Shown here one piece after another: positions 49,099-58,009 of a DNA stretch of 64,000 bases (the stretch's first letter is position 1; every line of letters starts with the position of its first letter). This DNA comes from Kineosporiaceae bacterium (GTDB taxonomy: Bacteria; Actinomycetota; Actinomycetes; Actinomycetales; Kineosporiaceae), in contig JAEUJN010000008.1 in NCBI GenBank assembly GCA_016794595.1, forward strand, positions 248,001 through 312,000, written 5' to 3'. The notes under the pieces are model-generated. The model did no database searches. It was not told the DNA's origin and worked only from the letters and a program-made list of their open reading frames with translations. The position numbers and the translations under genes were made by a program.

Positions 49099-50820
49099 GT
49101 GAGCGCAACCCCGGTCGACCTCGCCACCTCCTCGGACGACGGGGCACGCCCGGACGGCGCCGGGGTCACTGCGGCGTCCGGTCCCTCGAACCGCCCGCTC
49201 GTCCCCTCACCGGTCGCGGAGCCCGGCGGGCCGCCGGCCGGCCCGCTGCTCGCCTCGCTGCTGGCCATCGCCGGGGGGCTCGCGGTGTGGGGCGCCTTCC
49301 CCGGCCGCACCGCCTGGTGGCTGGCCCCGATCGGGGTGTCGCTGATCTGGCTCGCTCTGCGCGGGCAGCGAACCGGCCGGGCGGCCTGGTACGGCCTGCT
49401 CGCCGGCTGGGCGATGTTCGTCCCGCTGCTGGCCTGGTCGGGCATCTACGTCGGCAAGTTGCCGTGGTTCGCCCTGGCCACCCTGGAGGCGCTGTACGTC
49501 GCCGCCATGGGCGCACTGTCCCCCTGGGTCTGGCGCCTGTTGTCCCGCCGCGCCGGCGGGGCGGTGGTGGCGGTCGGCCTGACCGGCCTCTGGGTGGCGC
49601 AGGAGGCCGCCCGGTCCCGGACGCCGTTCGGCGGATTCCCCTGGGGCAGGCTCGCCTTCAGCCAGGCCGACGGCCCGCTGCTCTCGACCGCCTCGATCGG
49701 CGGCGCCCCCCTGGTGAGCGCCACGGTCGCCCTGATCGCTGCCCTGATCGCCCTGGCGGTCGCCGAACTCGTCGCCGCCCGCCGCTCCCGGTCCCTGCCC
49801 AGGCCCTCGGGACGGGCGGCCGGCTGGGCAGCGGCCGCGGTCCTGGTGGGGGTCCTGCCGCTGGCCGTCCCCCGCCCGGTGGAGGCGGACCGGGAGGTCC
49901 GGGTGGCGGCCGTGCAGGGCAACGTGCCCGAGCCGGGGCTGGAGTTCAATGCCGAGCGGCGCGCCGTCCTGGACAACCATGCCCGGGGCACCCGGCGGCT
50001 GGCGGACCGGGTCGACCAGGGCGCGGCCCCCCGGCCGGACGTCGTGATCTGGCCGGAGAACTCCAGCGACATCGATCCCAAGCGCAACCCGGATGCGGCG
50101 CAGGTGATCCAGGAGGCGGTGGACCGGATCGGCGTCCCGGTGATCGTCGGCACGCTGTTCGAGGAGCCCACCGACCACATCTCCAACGTCTCGATCGTGT
50201 GGGGGCCGAGCACGCCGGCCCCCGGCCCGGCAGCCCGGGTACCGGCCGGCCTGGGCAGCCACTACGTCAAGCGGCACCCCGCCCCGTTCGGCGAGTACAT
50301 CCCCTACCGGTCCTTCTTCCGCCACTTCAGCGACAAGGTCGACCTGGTCCGCCGGGACTTCGTGGCCGGCACGGCCTCGCCGGTCCTGGACGCCGGGGTG
50401 GTCCGCCTGGGCGATGTCATCTGTTTCGAGGTCGCCTACGACGACCTGGTGCGCGACGGCGTCCGCCAGGGCGCCGAGCTGATCGTCGTCCAGACCAACA
50501 ACGCCACCTTCGGGTTCACCGACGAGAGCGTCCAGCAGCTGGCGATGTCGCGGCTACGGGCGGTGGAGTCCGGCCGCGCGGTGGTGCACATCTCGACCGT
50601 CGGGGTCAGCGGCCTGATCATGCCGGACGGTTCGCTCGTCGAGCGGTCCGAGCACTTCACCGCCGAGGTTCTCCAGGCATCGTTGCCGGTGCGCCACGCG
50701 AACACCCTGGCAACCCGCGTGGGAGCCTGGCCGGAACTGGTGCTGGCCGTGCTGGGTGGTCTGCTCGCGGCGGCGGGCCTGCGCCGACGTCCGGCCCGCG
50801 ACACGAGGGAGCCAGCATGA
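49099..50820 (+). CDS. lnt: Apolipoprotein N-acyltransferase
   Basis: 573 aa. Adds the third acyl chain to lipoproteins. About seven N-terminal helices precede a nitrilase domain whose catalytic triad is visible: glutamate in WPENSSD, lysine in YVKRHPAPFGEYIP and cysteine in VICFEVAYDD. A final transmembrane helix follows (ELVLAVLGGLLAAAGL). The first 40 residues are a hydrophilic extension. ATGA overlap with ppm. Lipoproteins in this window (28.8, 22.0 and 62.4 kb) are potential substrates. Confidence 0.95.
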   Translation: MSATPVDLATSSDDGARPDGAGVTAASGPSNRPLVPSPVAEPGGPPAGPLLASLLAIAGGLAVWGAFPGRTAWWLAPIGVSLIWLALRGQRTGRAAWYGLLAGWAMFVPLLAWSGIYVGKLPWFALATLEALYVAAMGALSPWVWRLLSRRAGGAVVAVGLTGLWVAQEAARSRTPFGGFPWGRLAFSQADGPLLSTASIGGAPLVSATVALIAALIALAVAELVAARRSRSLPRPSGRAAGWAAAAVLVGVLPLAVPRPVEADREVRVAAVQGNVPEPGLEFNAERRAVLDNHARGTRRLADRVDQGAAPRPDVVIWPENSSDIDPKRNPDAAQVIQEAVDRIGVPVIVGTLFEEPTDHISNVSIVWGPSTPAPGPAARVPAGLGSHYVKRHPAPFGEYIPYRSFFRHFSDKVDLVRRDFVAGTASPVLDAGVVRLGDVICFEVAYDDLVRDGVRQGAELIVVQTNNATFGFTDESVQQLAMSRLRAVESGRAVVHISTVGVSGLIMPDGSLVERSEHFTAEVLQASLPVRHANTLATRVGAWPELVLAVLGGLLAAAGLRRRPARDTREPA

Positions 50821-51626
50821 CCGGGTCGTTGCGGCCTCTGGTGATCATCCCGACCTACGACGAGCGGCAGAACCTGCCGACCATCGTGCGCCGGGTTCGG
50901 CAGAGCGCGCCCGAGGCGCACGTGCTGGTCGCCGACGACAACAGCCCGGACGGCACGGGCGTGCTGGCCGATGGCATGGCCGTCGCCGACGATCACCTGC
51001 ACGTCCTGCACCGGCCGGCCAAGCAGGGGCTCGGCGCCGCGTATCTCGACGGGTTCCGGTGGGGGATCGAGCACGGTTTCGACGTGCTGATCGAGTTCGA
51101 CGCCGACGGCTCGCACCCGCCCGAGAGGCTGCCCGCGGTGCTGGAACGCATCGAGGCGGGGGCGGACCTGGTGATCGGGTCCCGCTGGGTCGCCGGTGGC
51201 AGCGTGGTCAACTGGCCGAGATCCCGGCAGCTGCTGTCCCAGGGCGGCAACCTCTACACCCGCCTCGCCCTGGGTATCCCGGTCCGGGACGCCACCGCGG
51301 GGTTCCGGGCCTTCCGGGCCGAGGCCCTGGGCAGGATGCGCCTCGAGGACGTGCAGTCGCAGGGGTACTGCTTCCAGGTGGATCTCACCTGGCGCGCCGT
51401 GCAGGCGGGGCTGCGGATCGAGGAGGTGCCGATCACGTTCGTCGAACGCGAGCACGGCACGAGCAAGATGAGCCGGGCGATCGTGCTGGAGGCACTCTGG
51501 CGGGTCACCCAGTGGGGCGTGCGGCGCCGGTGGGCGCGGCTCAGGCGCACCCGGCCCGCTGGCGACCAGGGCCGTGCCGATCGGGAGGATCAGCCCGGTC
51601 GCTCGGTGAGCGGCCGGCCGGGCTGA
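50817..51626 (+). CDS. ppm1: Polyprenol-phosphate mannosyltransferase (dolichol-P-mannose synthase-like)
   Basis: 269 aa. GT2 glycosyltransferase: LVIIPTYDERQNLPTIV, VADDNSPDGTG, KQGLGAAYLDGFRWGI, FDADGSHPPERL (DAD metal motif), VIGSRWVAGGSV and FVEREHGTSKMS. Makes polyprenyl-phosphate-mannose for lipoglycans and protein O-mannosylation. No C-terminal membrane domain, so it likely works with the membrane-bound Lnt encoded just upstream; in mycobacteria the two are one protein (Ppm1). Confidence 0.92.
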   Translation: MTGSLRPLVIIPTYDERQNLPTIVRRVRQSAPEAHVLVADDNSPDGTGVLADGMAVADDHLHVLHRPAKQGLGAAYLDGFRWGIEHGFDVLIEFDADGSHPPERLPAVLERIEAGADLVIGSRWVAGGSVVNWPRSRQLLSQGGNLYTRLALGIPVRDATAGFRAFRAEALGRMRLEDVQSQGYCFQVDLTWRAVQAGLRIEEVPITFVEREHGTSKMSRAIVLEALWRVTQWGVRRRWARLRRTRPAGDQGRADREDQPGRSVSGRPG

Positions 51627-51627
51627 C

Positions 51628-52269
51628 ATGCGCGCCCGAGTCTGGGGGGCTGTGGCCCTCGCCCTGCCGCTGATCGAACTGGTGGTGCTGATCCAGGTGG
51701 GCAGACGTCTCGGGCCGGGCCCCACGGTGCTGATCGTGCTGGCCTCCAGCGTGCTCGGGCTGGCCGTGGTGCGCCGGGCGGGCCGGACGGCGCTGCGCGA
51801 CCTGGCCGCGGCCGGTCGGCGGGGGGCCGGACCCGAGGTGATCACCCTCGACGAGACGGGTCGTCCGCTCGGTTCGGTCGGCGCACCGTCCGGCCGCCCG
51901 GCGGGGGAGCAGGCCGTGATCGCCCTGGCCGGCCTCCTGCTGCTCGTGCCCGGCCTGCTCACCTCGGTGACGGGGCTGGTGTTGCTGATCCCCGGGGTGT
52001 CCTCGCTCGCGGGGGCGGCCGCGGCCCGCCTGCTGCGCCGCCGCCGGGCCACGACCGGCCCGTCGGTGCGGGTGATCTCGGTCGAGCCCGACCCGGGGGC
52101 TGCGCGCCCCCGGCACGGCGCAGCCACCGCGAACAGCGCAGAACCCGCCGTCCGGGAACTGGACGGCGGGCTCTTTGCCGGGGGTGCCGAGGATGGTTCC
52201 GACGAGGCGTCGGGATCGGGCGAACCAGGTCGCCGGCCGGGCCGACCGGATCCCGGGGGAGCGGGCTAG
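51628..52269 (+). CDS. fxsA: FxsA-family membrane protein
   Basis: 213 aa. Two hydrophobic hairpins (ALPLIELVVLIQVGRRLG; AVIALAGLLLLVPGLLTSVTGLVLLIPGV) with the FxsA motif LLLVPGLLTSVTGLVLLIP, and a long acidic/Gly-rich cytoplasmic tail. FxsA was first known for helping T7 exclusion in E. coli; its normal role is unclear. Starts 1 nt after ppm1. Its stop overlaps that of convergent rbpA at CTAG. Confidence 0.87.
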   Translation: MRARVWGAVALALPLIELVVLIQVGRRLGPGPTVLIVLASSVLGLAVVRRAGRTALRDLAAAGRRGAGPEVITLDETGRPLGSVGAPSGRPAGEQAVIALAGLLLLVPGLLTSVTGLVLLIPGVSSLAGAAAARLLRRRRATTGPSVRVISVEPDPGAARPRHGAATANSAEPAVRELDGGLFAGGAEDGSDEASGSGEPGRRPGRPDPGGAG

Positions 52270-52616
52270 GCGGTGCGGCGTCCGGTGAGCCGGCCGCTGC
52301 GCAGCAACTCCAGCCGCTCCTCCAGCAACACCTCGAGCTCGGCAGTGGTGCGGCGCTCCATCAGCATGTCCCAGTGGGTGCGCGGGGGCTTGCCCGGCTT
52401 GGGATCAGGAGTCTCGGCATTCTCCCGCAGCGCGAGGGAGCCGCAGCGGCACTCCCACAGCGCCGGGATGTCAGCCTCGAGGGACATCGGGACGATCATG
52501 GTGTGTCCGTTGGGACAGTGGTAGGTGATCTCCTGGCGGGCGGCCGGCTGGACGCCGACCTCGCTCTCCAGGCTCTGGGCACCCAGTCGGGTGCCTCGCA
52601 TGCTCCGGTCACTCAT
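52266..52616 (-). CDS. rbpA: RNA polymerase-binding protein RbpA
   Basis: 116 aa. Binds RNA polymerase and stabilises the open complex with the group 1 and 2 sigma factors. Segments MRGTRLGAQSLESE (sigma and DNA contacts), CPNGHTMIVPMSLEADIPALWECRCG (core domain, positions 34-59) and HWDMLMERRTTAELEVLLEERL (sigma-interaction helices) identify it. ATG 52616 preferred; upstream extension lacks similarity. A sigma-R/H-type promoter is found upstream. Confidence 0.96.
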   Translation of the reverse strand: MSDRSMRGTRLGAQSLESEVGVQPAARQEITYHCPNGHTMIVPMSLEADIPALWECRCGSLALRENAETPDPKPGKPPRTHWDMLMERRTTAELEVLLEERLELLRSGRLTGRRTA

Positions 52617-52659
52617 GGGATGCCATCCTTCGGGCGCCTCGACGGTGGTCACCTGAGGG

Positions 52660-52685
52660 AACGCCGGGTGTGCGCGCGGTGTTCC
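52660..52685 (-). promoter_or_regulatory. Sigma-R/SigH-type promoter of rbpA
   Basis: On the minus strand GGAACA (starting at 52685), 16 nt, then CGTT (ending at 52660). This matches the known consensus GGAAY-N18-GTT of thiol-stress ECF sigma factors (SigR in Streptomyces, SigH in mycobacteria). rbpA is a known SigR target in Streptomyces. Leader about 40 nt. Confidence 0.6.
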
Positions 52686-52756
52686 TTACTCTTCGGAACT
52701 CATCGGACCTTTTGTCGGTGGTGGCCCCCTCACCCGGCCCGGGCCAGGGCAGAGGC

Positions 52757-54142
52757 TCAGACCACGGCCGGAACCTCGTTGCCCGCCTCGGTGATCCCGC
52801 GGCGCACGTCCACCCGGGAGAGCAGCAGACCACCCATCACGAAGAAGAGCACCAGCGCCAGGATCGCGTACCGGTAGGACTGCGTGAGCTGGAACACCAG
52901 CCCGAACAACAGGGTGCCGAACCAGCTCGTCCCGCGCTCGGCGGCCTGGTAGAGGCTGAAGTACTCCGCCTCCCGGCCCCGGGGGATGAGCTGGCTGAAC
53001 AGCGACCGGGACAGGGCCTGGGTACCGCCCAGCACGATGCCGATCAGCACGCCGAGGGCGACGAAGATGCCGAACGCCCGATCGGGAACCAGGTACCCCA
53101 GGGCCACGACCACGCACCACAGCACCAGACCCGCCAGGATCGAGCGCCAGGCGCCGATCCGGGCCGCGGCGCGCCCGAACAGCAAGGCCCCGGCGATGGC
53201 CACGAACTGCACGACCAGGATGGTCACGATCAGCTGGTCGGAGCTGAGGTGCAACTGTTCCTGGCCGAAGATGCTGGACGCCGCGATCACGGTCTGGATT
53301 CCGTCGTTGTAGAGCAGGTAGGCGCCCAGGAAGAGCAACGTCTGCGGGTAACCCCGCAGATGCGTGAAGGTCTCCTTCAGCTGACCGAAGGACTCCCGGA
53401 CCAGCCCCCGGCCGGCCGGAACGTGCACCGGGTTGACCGGTGGGCGGTCGCGCAGGCCGAGGTAGGGCACCAAGGTGAACGCCGCCCACCACACGCCGGC
53501 GGTGAGCAGGCTGACCCGGACGGCGCCGGCGGTGGACAGGCCGAGCGAGTCGTGGGCGCTGACCACCCCCAGGTTGACCAGCAACAGCAGCCCGCCGCCC
53601 GCATAGCCCAGAGCCCAGCCCCGGCTGGAGACGCCGTCCCGTTCGTCGGGGGTGGCAATGTCGATCAGGATGGCGTCATAGGCGACCAGGGACGACCCGA
53701 GGCACAGCGAGGCCACCATCTGCAACACCACGCCCAAGGCCCAGTTGGTGCCGGCGACGAACACCATGCTCGCCGCCGCCGCCGCACCGACCCAGGCGAA
53801 AGTGGCCATCAGGGAGCGTGCGCGGCCCGTGCGGTCGATCAGGGCTCCGACCATCGGCAGGACCAGGGCCGACAGCAGGGTCGCCACCGTGATCGTGTAG
53901 AGCGCCAGCGACCCGGGGTTCACCGGGATCCCGAGCACCGACAGGTTGGTCGCGCAGACCAGGTCGACGTCCTGCCCGGGGCAGGCCGCCTGCTTGGCCA
54001 CGCTGGTCAGGTAGGGGCCGAAGAGCACCGTTGCGGTGGTGGTCACGTAGGCCGAGTTCGCCCAGTCGTAGAAGTACCAGGCCCGGTGCTCCCGGCGGCG
54101 CGCCGCGGCGTCCGGCTCGGGCGTGACAGCAGCAGGTGTCAC
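52757..54142 (-). CDS. UMF1/Atg22-like major facilitator transporter
   Basis: 461 aa with 12 predicted helices. The N-terminal AWYFYDWANSAYVTTTATVLFGPYL and the later SSRGWALGYAGGGLLLL and TQALSRSLFSQLIPRGREAEYFSLY are characteristic of the UMF1 family, related to yeast vacuolar Atg22 amino-acid effluxers. Substrate unknown, perhaps amino acids. GTG 54142 has GGGAG at 8 nt. Confidence 0.87.
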   Translation of the reverse strand: MTPAAVTPEPDAAARRREHRAWYFYDWANSAYVTTTATVLFGPYLTSVAKQAACPGQDVDLVCATNLSVLGIPVNPGSLALYTITVATLLSALVLPMVGALIDRTGRARSLMATFAWVGAAAAASMVFVAGTNWALGVVLQMVASLCLGSSLVAYDAILIDIATPDERDGVSSRGWALGYAGGGLLLLVNLGVVSAHDSLGLSTAGAVRVSLLTAGVWWAAFTLVPYLGLRDRPPVNPVHVPAGRGLVRESFGQLKETFTHLRGYPQTLLFLGAYLLYNDGIQTVIAASSIFGQEQLHLSSDQLIVTILVVQFVAIAGALLFGRAAARIGAWRSILAGLVLWCVVVALGYLVPDRAFGIFVALGVLIGIVLGGTQALSRSLFSQLIPRGREAEYFSLYQAAERGTSWFGTLLFGLVFQLTQSYRYAILALVLFFVMGGLLLSRVDVRRGITEAGNEVPAVV

Positions 54143-54211
54143 AGTCCATGCTCCCTTCGGGCCGCGGGGTGATCCCCGACATCATGGCTGACGCGCACGG
54201 CGAACCGGGGA

Positions 54212-55411
54212 TCACCCCGCGAACTCCCAGTGCCAGGGCTCCGGCAGCGACCCCTCCCGGCGCGCCCAGGAGGGGTGAAACCACCCGAAAGCCGGAGCAT
54301 TGGCCTGCATCCACCGGTGCTCGGCGGAGTCGAAGTCCTGGATGCCCCCACACAGGTCGACCGCGGTACCCCAGCCGTGATTGCTGGTCCCGGGAGTGGC
54401 GGCCAGGCCTGGCTTGACCTGCTTCAGCCGCACCTGTTCGGCGTAGGAGCGGTAGGAATCGGTGACGCACAACGGGCGCCCGAGGTGGCGGGCGAACTCG
54501 GCCGCGAGCTGGTCGAAGGCGTAGGCGGCGTCGGCCCGCAGGTGATGGCCGGGCGCCCCCCACAGCGGGCAGAGCGCCTCCAGCGGGATCTCCCCGTTGG
54601 CGAACAGTTGCATGTCCCCGCCGGCACAGCTGCCGACCGCCCCGGTGACCCGGTTGTCCCGACGCGTACCGCCGCTGCCCTCGGCGGCCGCGATCGCCCG
54701 GGCCTGGGCCAGCAGACGCGCCTGCTCCTCGGCCTGCTCGACGGCCGTCCGGGTGTCGCTGAGCCGTGCTCGCAGGCGGTCGAGGGTCGCCCGCTGGGCG
54801 GCCACTGCGTCGTCCCGGGCCTGTTTCGCCCGGTGCGCGGCCAGGACCGCGCGCTGGGTGGCCGCGGCCGCCTCGTCCGCCGCCTGGGCGGCGCGCCGCC
54901 GGAGGGCGGCAGCGTGGGACACCCCGGTCACCGTCCGATCGCTCTGGCGGCCGAGCAGCCCGAGCAGGTGCTGTTCGCGGGCGAGGTCGGCTGCAGAGTC
55001 ACCGAGCAGGGCCGAGAGGGTCGGGTCGGCGGCCAGCCCGTTTCCGCTGCTGTAGGCCCGCCGGGCCCACGCGCCCAGTCGCGATCGCTGCCTGGCGAGC
55101 TCGGCCTCGGCCAGGTCGACCTCGTGGCGCCGGTGCGCCTGTTCGGCCGCTGCTCTCTGCTGGGCCTGGACCGCGAGGCTGTAGGCCTCCAGCGCGTGCG
55201 AGGCCTGATCGGCAGCGGTGATCATCTCCGACTCGGCCGCGGCCACCGCCTGATCCTGGTCACTCAGGGACCGGCGCAGCTCGGCCAATCCCGGTGTGCC
55301 GGCACCAGGGGAGGGTGGGGGGATGGGGGTGCCCTCTGCCGCCGCGGGACCCGGTGCCGCCGCCAGCGACAGGGCCACCACGATCATGGCGAACAGACGG
55401 CTCAGAGCCAC
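54212..55411 (-). CDS. Secreted coiled-coil protein with M15 D,D-carboxypeptidase domain
   Basis: 399 aa. Signal peptide (LFAMIVVALSLAAAPGPAAA), a long alanine-rich coiled coil (about residues 45-240, NlpC/RipA-like), then a VanY-type zinc peptidase: YRSYAEQVRLK, SNHGWGTAVDL (His and Asp ligands) and EPWHWEF (His ligand). Likely trims D-Ala-D-Ala ends of peptidoglycan outside the cell; the coiled coil may regulate it or bind FtsEX-like partners. Start overlaps the end of the carbonic anhydrase gene by 10 nt, so the two are co-transcribed. Confidence 0.88.
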   Translation of the reverse strand: MALSRLFAMIVVALSLAAAPGPAAAEGTPIPPPSPGAGTPGLAELRRSLSDQDQAVAAAESEMITAADQASHALEAYSLAVQAQQRAAAEQAHRRHEVDLAEAELARQRSRLGAWARRAYSSGNGLAADPTLSALLGDSAADLAREQHLLGLLGRQSDRTVTGVSHAAALRRRAAQAADEAAAATQRAVLAAHRAKQARDDAVAAQRATLDRLRARLSDTRTAVEQAEEQARLLAQARAIAAAEGSGGTRRDNRVTGAVGSCAGGDMQLFANGEIPLEALCPLWGAPGHHLRADAAYAFDQLAAEFARHLGRPLCVTDSYRSYAEQVRLKQVKPGLAATPGTSNHGWGTAVDLCGGIQDFDSAEHRWMQANAPAFGWFHPSWARREGSLPEPWHWEFAG

Positions 55412-56214
55412 TCCACCTCACCGGTGGACAGGTCGTAGACCGCCCCGACGACCTTCAGGCTGCGCTTGGCGACGAACTCGCCGATGACGGGGTCGCTCTT
55501 GAGCGCCTCGGACACCCGCTCGACGTTGAGCCCGATCACCGTCTCGACGAGGTCCTCGCCCTCGGCACCGATCTCCCCGGCCTCCTCGACGGCCGGCTTG
55601 ATCGCGGCCACGAGATCGTCGATCGCCGTCCCGGTGGGTTTGGCCTTGGTCTCGACCGCCTCGACGGTGGCGTTCACCGCGCCGCAGGCGGTGTGGCCGA
55701 GCACGACGAGCAAGGGGATCTCGAGGTGCTCGACGCCGTACTGGAGCGAGCCCAGCACCGCCCTGTCGACCACCTGGCCGGCCGAGCGGACGACGAACAG
55801 ATCACCCAGCCCCTGGTCGAAGAGCACTTCCGGCGGCACCCGGGAGTCCGCGCAGGACAGGATGGCCGCGAAGGGATGCTGGCCGCCGGCCACGATGGCC
55901 CGCCGGGCCAGGGTCTGGTCGGGGCGCTCCGGGGTCCCGGCGACGAACCGGGCGTTGCCCTCGACCAGCAGCTCACGAGCCTGCTTGCTGGAGGGCGCCG
56001 CCGCGTCGTTGCGGTCGGGGGCGACGTGCTCCCCGCCGGTGTAGGCGACCCCGCCCGCGCCGAGCAATCCACCGAGGATTGCGCCACCGCCCAGGAAGAT
56101 CGCTTCCCGACGGTTCGGCAGGTAGGCATCGATGCCCGACTTCGAGGAGGCCTTGGTGTCTCCCGCCTCGTCGTCCTCGGTGGCGGCCTCGGCCGTGTCG
56201 GTCGGCGCGCTCAT
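55402..56214 (-). CDS. Exported beta-carbonic anhydrase with twin-arginine-like signal
   Basis: 270 aa. Beta-class zinc enzyme: C121-x-D123-x-R125 in LSCADSRVPPE and H174-x2-C177 in LGHTACGA are the zinc and catalytic-dyad residues. It has an N-terminal PNRREAIF followed by a hydrophobic stretch (FLGGGAILGGLLGAGG), a Tat-like signal or membrane anchor after an acidic 30-residue leader. ATG 56214 is chosen; a GTG 9 nt upstream is inside the ribosome site. Interconverts CO2 and bicarbonate, probably outside the membrane. Operon with the M15 peptidase. Confidence 0.88.
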   Translation of the reverse strand: MSAPTDTAEAATEDDEAGDTKASSKSGIDAYLPNRREAIFLGGGAILGGLLGAGGVAYTGGEHVAPDRNDAAAPSSKQARELLVEGNARFVAGTPERPDQTLARRAIVAGGQHPFAAILSCADSRVPPEVLFDQGLGDLFVVRSAGQVVDRAVLGSLQYGVEHLEIPLLVVLGHTACGAVNATVEAVETKAKPTGTAIDDLVAAIKPAVEEAGEIGAEGEDLVETVIGLNVERVSEALKSDPVIGEFVAKRSLKVVGAVYDLSTGEVEWL

Positions 56215-56315
56215 CTGCCCCACCTTTCGTGTCGCGGTCCTCCTGTCCTGTTCGGCCGGTGGTGGGCGCTCCTGTAGCCGGCCGGTCCACGATCGCCCGC
56301 CGGCGTGGGGGGACC

Positions 56316-56321
56316 TACGGT
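56316..56321 (+). promoter_or_regulatory. TACGGT -10 box of the acetyltransferase gene
   Basis: TACGGT, 6 nt before ATG 56328; decides the start in a frame open further upstream. Confidence 0.5.
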
Positions 56322-56327
56322 GTGGGC

Positions 56328-56810
56328 ATGACCGACGAGCGCAGGACCGTGCGGGGTGTCGAGGTCGACGACGAGGCGGGCCTGGACGCCGCCGGGCGCC
56401 TGCTGGACGCCTTCAACCGCGAGTACGACGACCCGACGCCCGGCCCGGAACCCCTGGCGGCCCGGCTGCGGGAACTGATCGCGGACGGCGACACCCTCGT
56501 CCTGGTGGCTCAGGAGGCGGACGAGCCGATCGGCCTGGCCGTCGTCCGGCTGCACAAGGCGATCTGGACCCTGGCACTCGAGGCCTACCTGGCCGAGCTG
56601 TACGTCGTCCCGGAACGCCGGGGGAGGGGAGCGGGCCAGTCCCTGATGCGGGCCTGGCTCGACCGGGCGCGCGACCTGGGCGCCGACTACGCCTACGTGA
56701 TCACCAGCGAGGATGACATCGCCGCACGGTTTCTCTACGCCAAGAACGGGTTTCGCCGCACCGAGGGTGAGGACGGCCCGTTGATGTGCGCCCTCGAGCG
56801 GGAGCTCTGA
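56328..56810 (+). CDS. GNAT-family N-acetyltransferase
   Basis: 160 aa. Acetyl-CoA-binding motif LYVVPERRGRGAGQSLMRAWLDRARDLGADYAYV contains the R/Q-x-x-G-x-G/A loop (RRGRGAGQ). Ends FLYAKNGFRRTEGED, the typical GNAT strand-helix closure. Substrate unknown. Followed by an overlapping exonuclease-like gene. Confidence 0.85.
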   Translation: MTDERRTVRGVEVDDEAGLDAAGRLLDAFNREYDDPTPGPEPLAARLRELIADGDTLVLVAQEADEPIGLAVVRLHKAIWTLALEAYLAELYVVPERRGRGAGQSLMRAWLDRARDLGADYAYVITSEDDIAARFLYAKNGFRRTEGEDGPLMCALEREL

Positions 56811-57457
56811 TCGGTGGCGACCGGGGCATCCCCACCCCCGACGAGCGGCCCGGTCACGAGGTCCGCGATCGCTGGGTGTACGTGGTGACCGACATCGAGG
56901 TGGACGGTCACTGGCCAGGGCCCAACTCGATGTTGTCCTTCGCCTCGGTCGCGGTGCGCGCCGACGGCACGCGCTGCGGGGTGTTCGAGGCCGTACTGGA
57001 GAGGTTGCCGGGAGCCGCAGCCGAGCCGGGGACACTGGCCTGGTGGCAGAGCCAGCCGCCCGAGGCCTGGGCCGCGGCCCGCGCCGATCCGAGGCCCGCG
57101 CCCCAGGTGATGGCGGACTTCGTCGCCTGGGTGGCCACCTTGCCCCGACCGCGGACCTTCGCCGCCTCGCCCCTGGCCTTCGACGGTCCCTGGATGGACC
57201 ACTACCTGCGCCGCTACACCCGGTACGGCCTCACTCAGGGTCCCGATGAGAAGGACCGGTTGTTCGACGGGCCGGGGTTGTGCCTGCGCAGCTACGCCGC
57301 CGCCGTGCTCGGATTCCCTGCGCCGGAGCTGCATGCCTCTGTGGTGCCACCTGCCTGGCTGGGCGACATCGAGCACTCCCATCGCGCCATCGATGACGCG
57401 CAGGGGTACGCCCACCTCCTGGTGGAGCTGTTCCGGCGGGCCGGGGTGCGGACCTGA
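56786..57457 (+). CDS. 3'-5' exonuclease-like protein (RNase H fold)
   Basis: 223 aa. WVYVVTDIEVDGHWPGPNSMLSFASVAV carries the first acidic motif (D-x-E) of DEDD exonucleases; DIEHSHRAIDDAQGYAHLLVELF supplies the third (H-x4-D). The middle FAASPLAFDGPWMDHYLRRY holds the second acidic residue. It probably degrades RNA or DNA from the 3' end. GTG 56786 overlaps the acetyltransferase gene by 25 nt; the start is uncertain as no ribosome site is clear. Confidence 0.7.
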   Translation: MRPRAGALIGGDRGIPTPDERPGHEVRDRWVYVVTDIEVDGHWPGPNSMLSFASVAVRADGTRCGVFEAVLERLPGAAAEPGTLAWWQSQPPEAWAAARADPRPAPQVMADFVAWVATLPRPRTFAASPLAFDGPWMDHYLRRYTRYGLTQGPDEKDRLFDGPGLCLRSYAAAVLGFPAPELHASVVPPAWLGDIEHSHRAIDDAQGYAHLLVELFRRAGVRT

Positions 57458-57460
57458 CCG

Positions 57461-58009
57461 TCACAGTGGATCACCCGAGGGACCGGTGGTCAGCTCGACG
57501 GCGATGTCGAGGTGCCCGGCGTGGCGGGCGTACTCGGCCAGTACGTGGAGACAGATCCACTCCAGGGTGGGCGGGTCGGCGGCGAACCGGCCACCGCGCG
57601 CGGCCGGCGTGGTGGGCCCACAGGTGCGCAGCACCGTTCGGGTCCGCTCGGCGACGGTGGCGAGGCGCTCGGCGAGCTCCGTCGCCGTGACGTCGTCCGG
57701 CACCTGCCAGCGGGCGCCGGGGCGGACACGATCCGCGTCGTCGGAGGGCCACGGATCCGGCACGTTCCAGTCGCCGTAGGGCTCGGTGATCGACTCGCCG
57801 AGAAAACCCCACACGAACCAGCGTTGCTCCATGTGCAGGACGTGCGAGAGCAGTTCGATCGGCGTCCACCCCGAGGGAAGGCGGCTGCGGCGCTGGTCGG
57901 CGACCGACACCGCGAGCACGCCGCGCACGATCTCGGCGCGCAACCAGTCGAGGTAGTCCGCCCAGAGGTCCAGGCCGCCTCGGCCATCGGGCGATGGTTC
58001 GGTGGTCAT
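57461..58009 (-). CDS. DinB/DUF664-like metal-dependent protein
   Basis: 182 aa. Four-helix bundle of the DinB type: WADYLDWLRAEIVRGV, GWTPIELLSHVLHMEQRWFVWGF (first histidine), and WICLHVLAEYARHAGHLDIAVEL (two histidines of the metal site). Many actinobacterial members are mycothiol- or thiol-dependent transferases. ATG 58009 abuts a perfect palindrome and has CACAGT 6 nt upstream. Divergent from the MerR regulator. Confidence 0.82.
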   Translation of the reverse strand: MTTEPSPDGRGGLDLWADYLDWLRAEIVRGVLAVSVADQRRSRLPSGWTPIELLSHVLHMEQRWFVWGFLGESITEPYGDWNVPDPWPSDDADRVRPGARWQVPDDVTATELAERLATVAERTRTVLRTCGPTTPAARGGRFAADPPTLEWICLHVLAEYARHAGHLDIAVELTTGPSGDPL

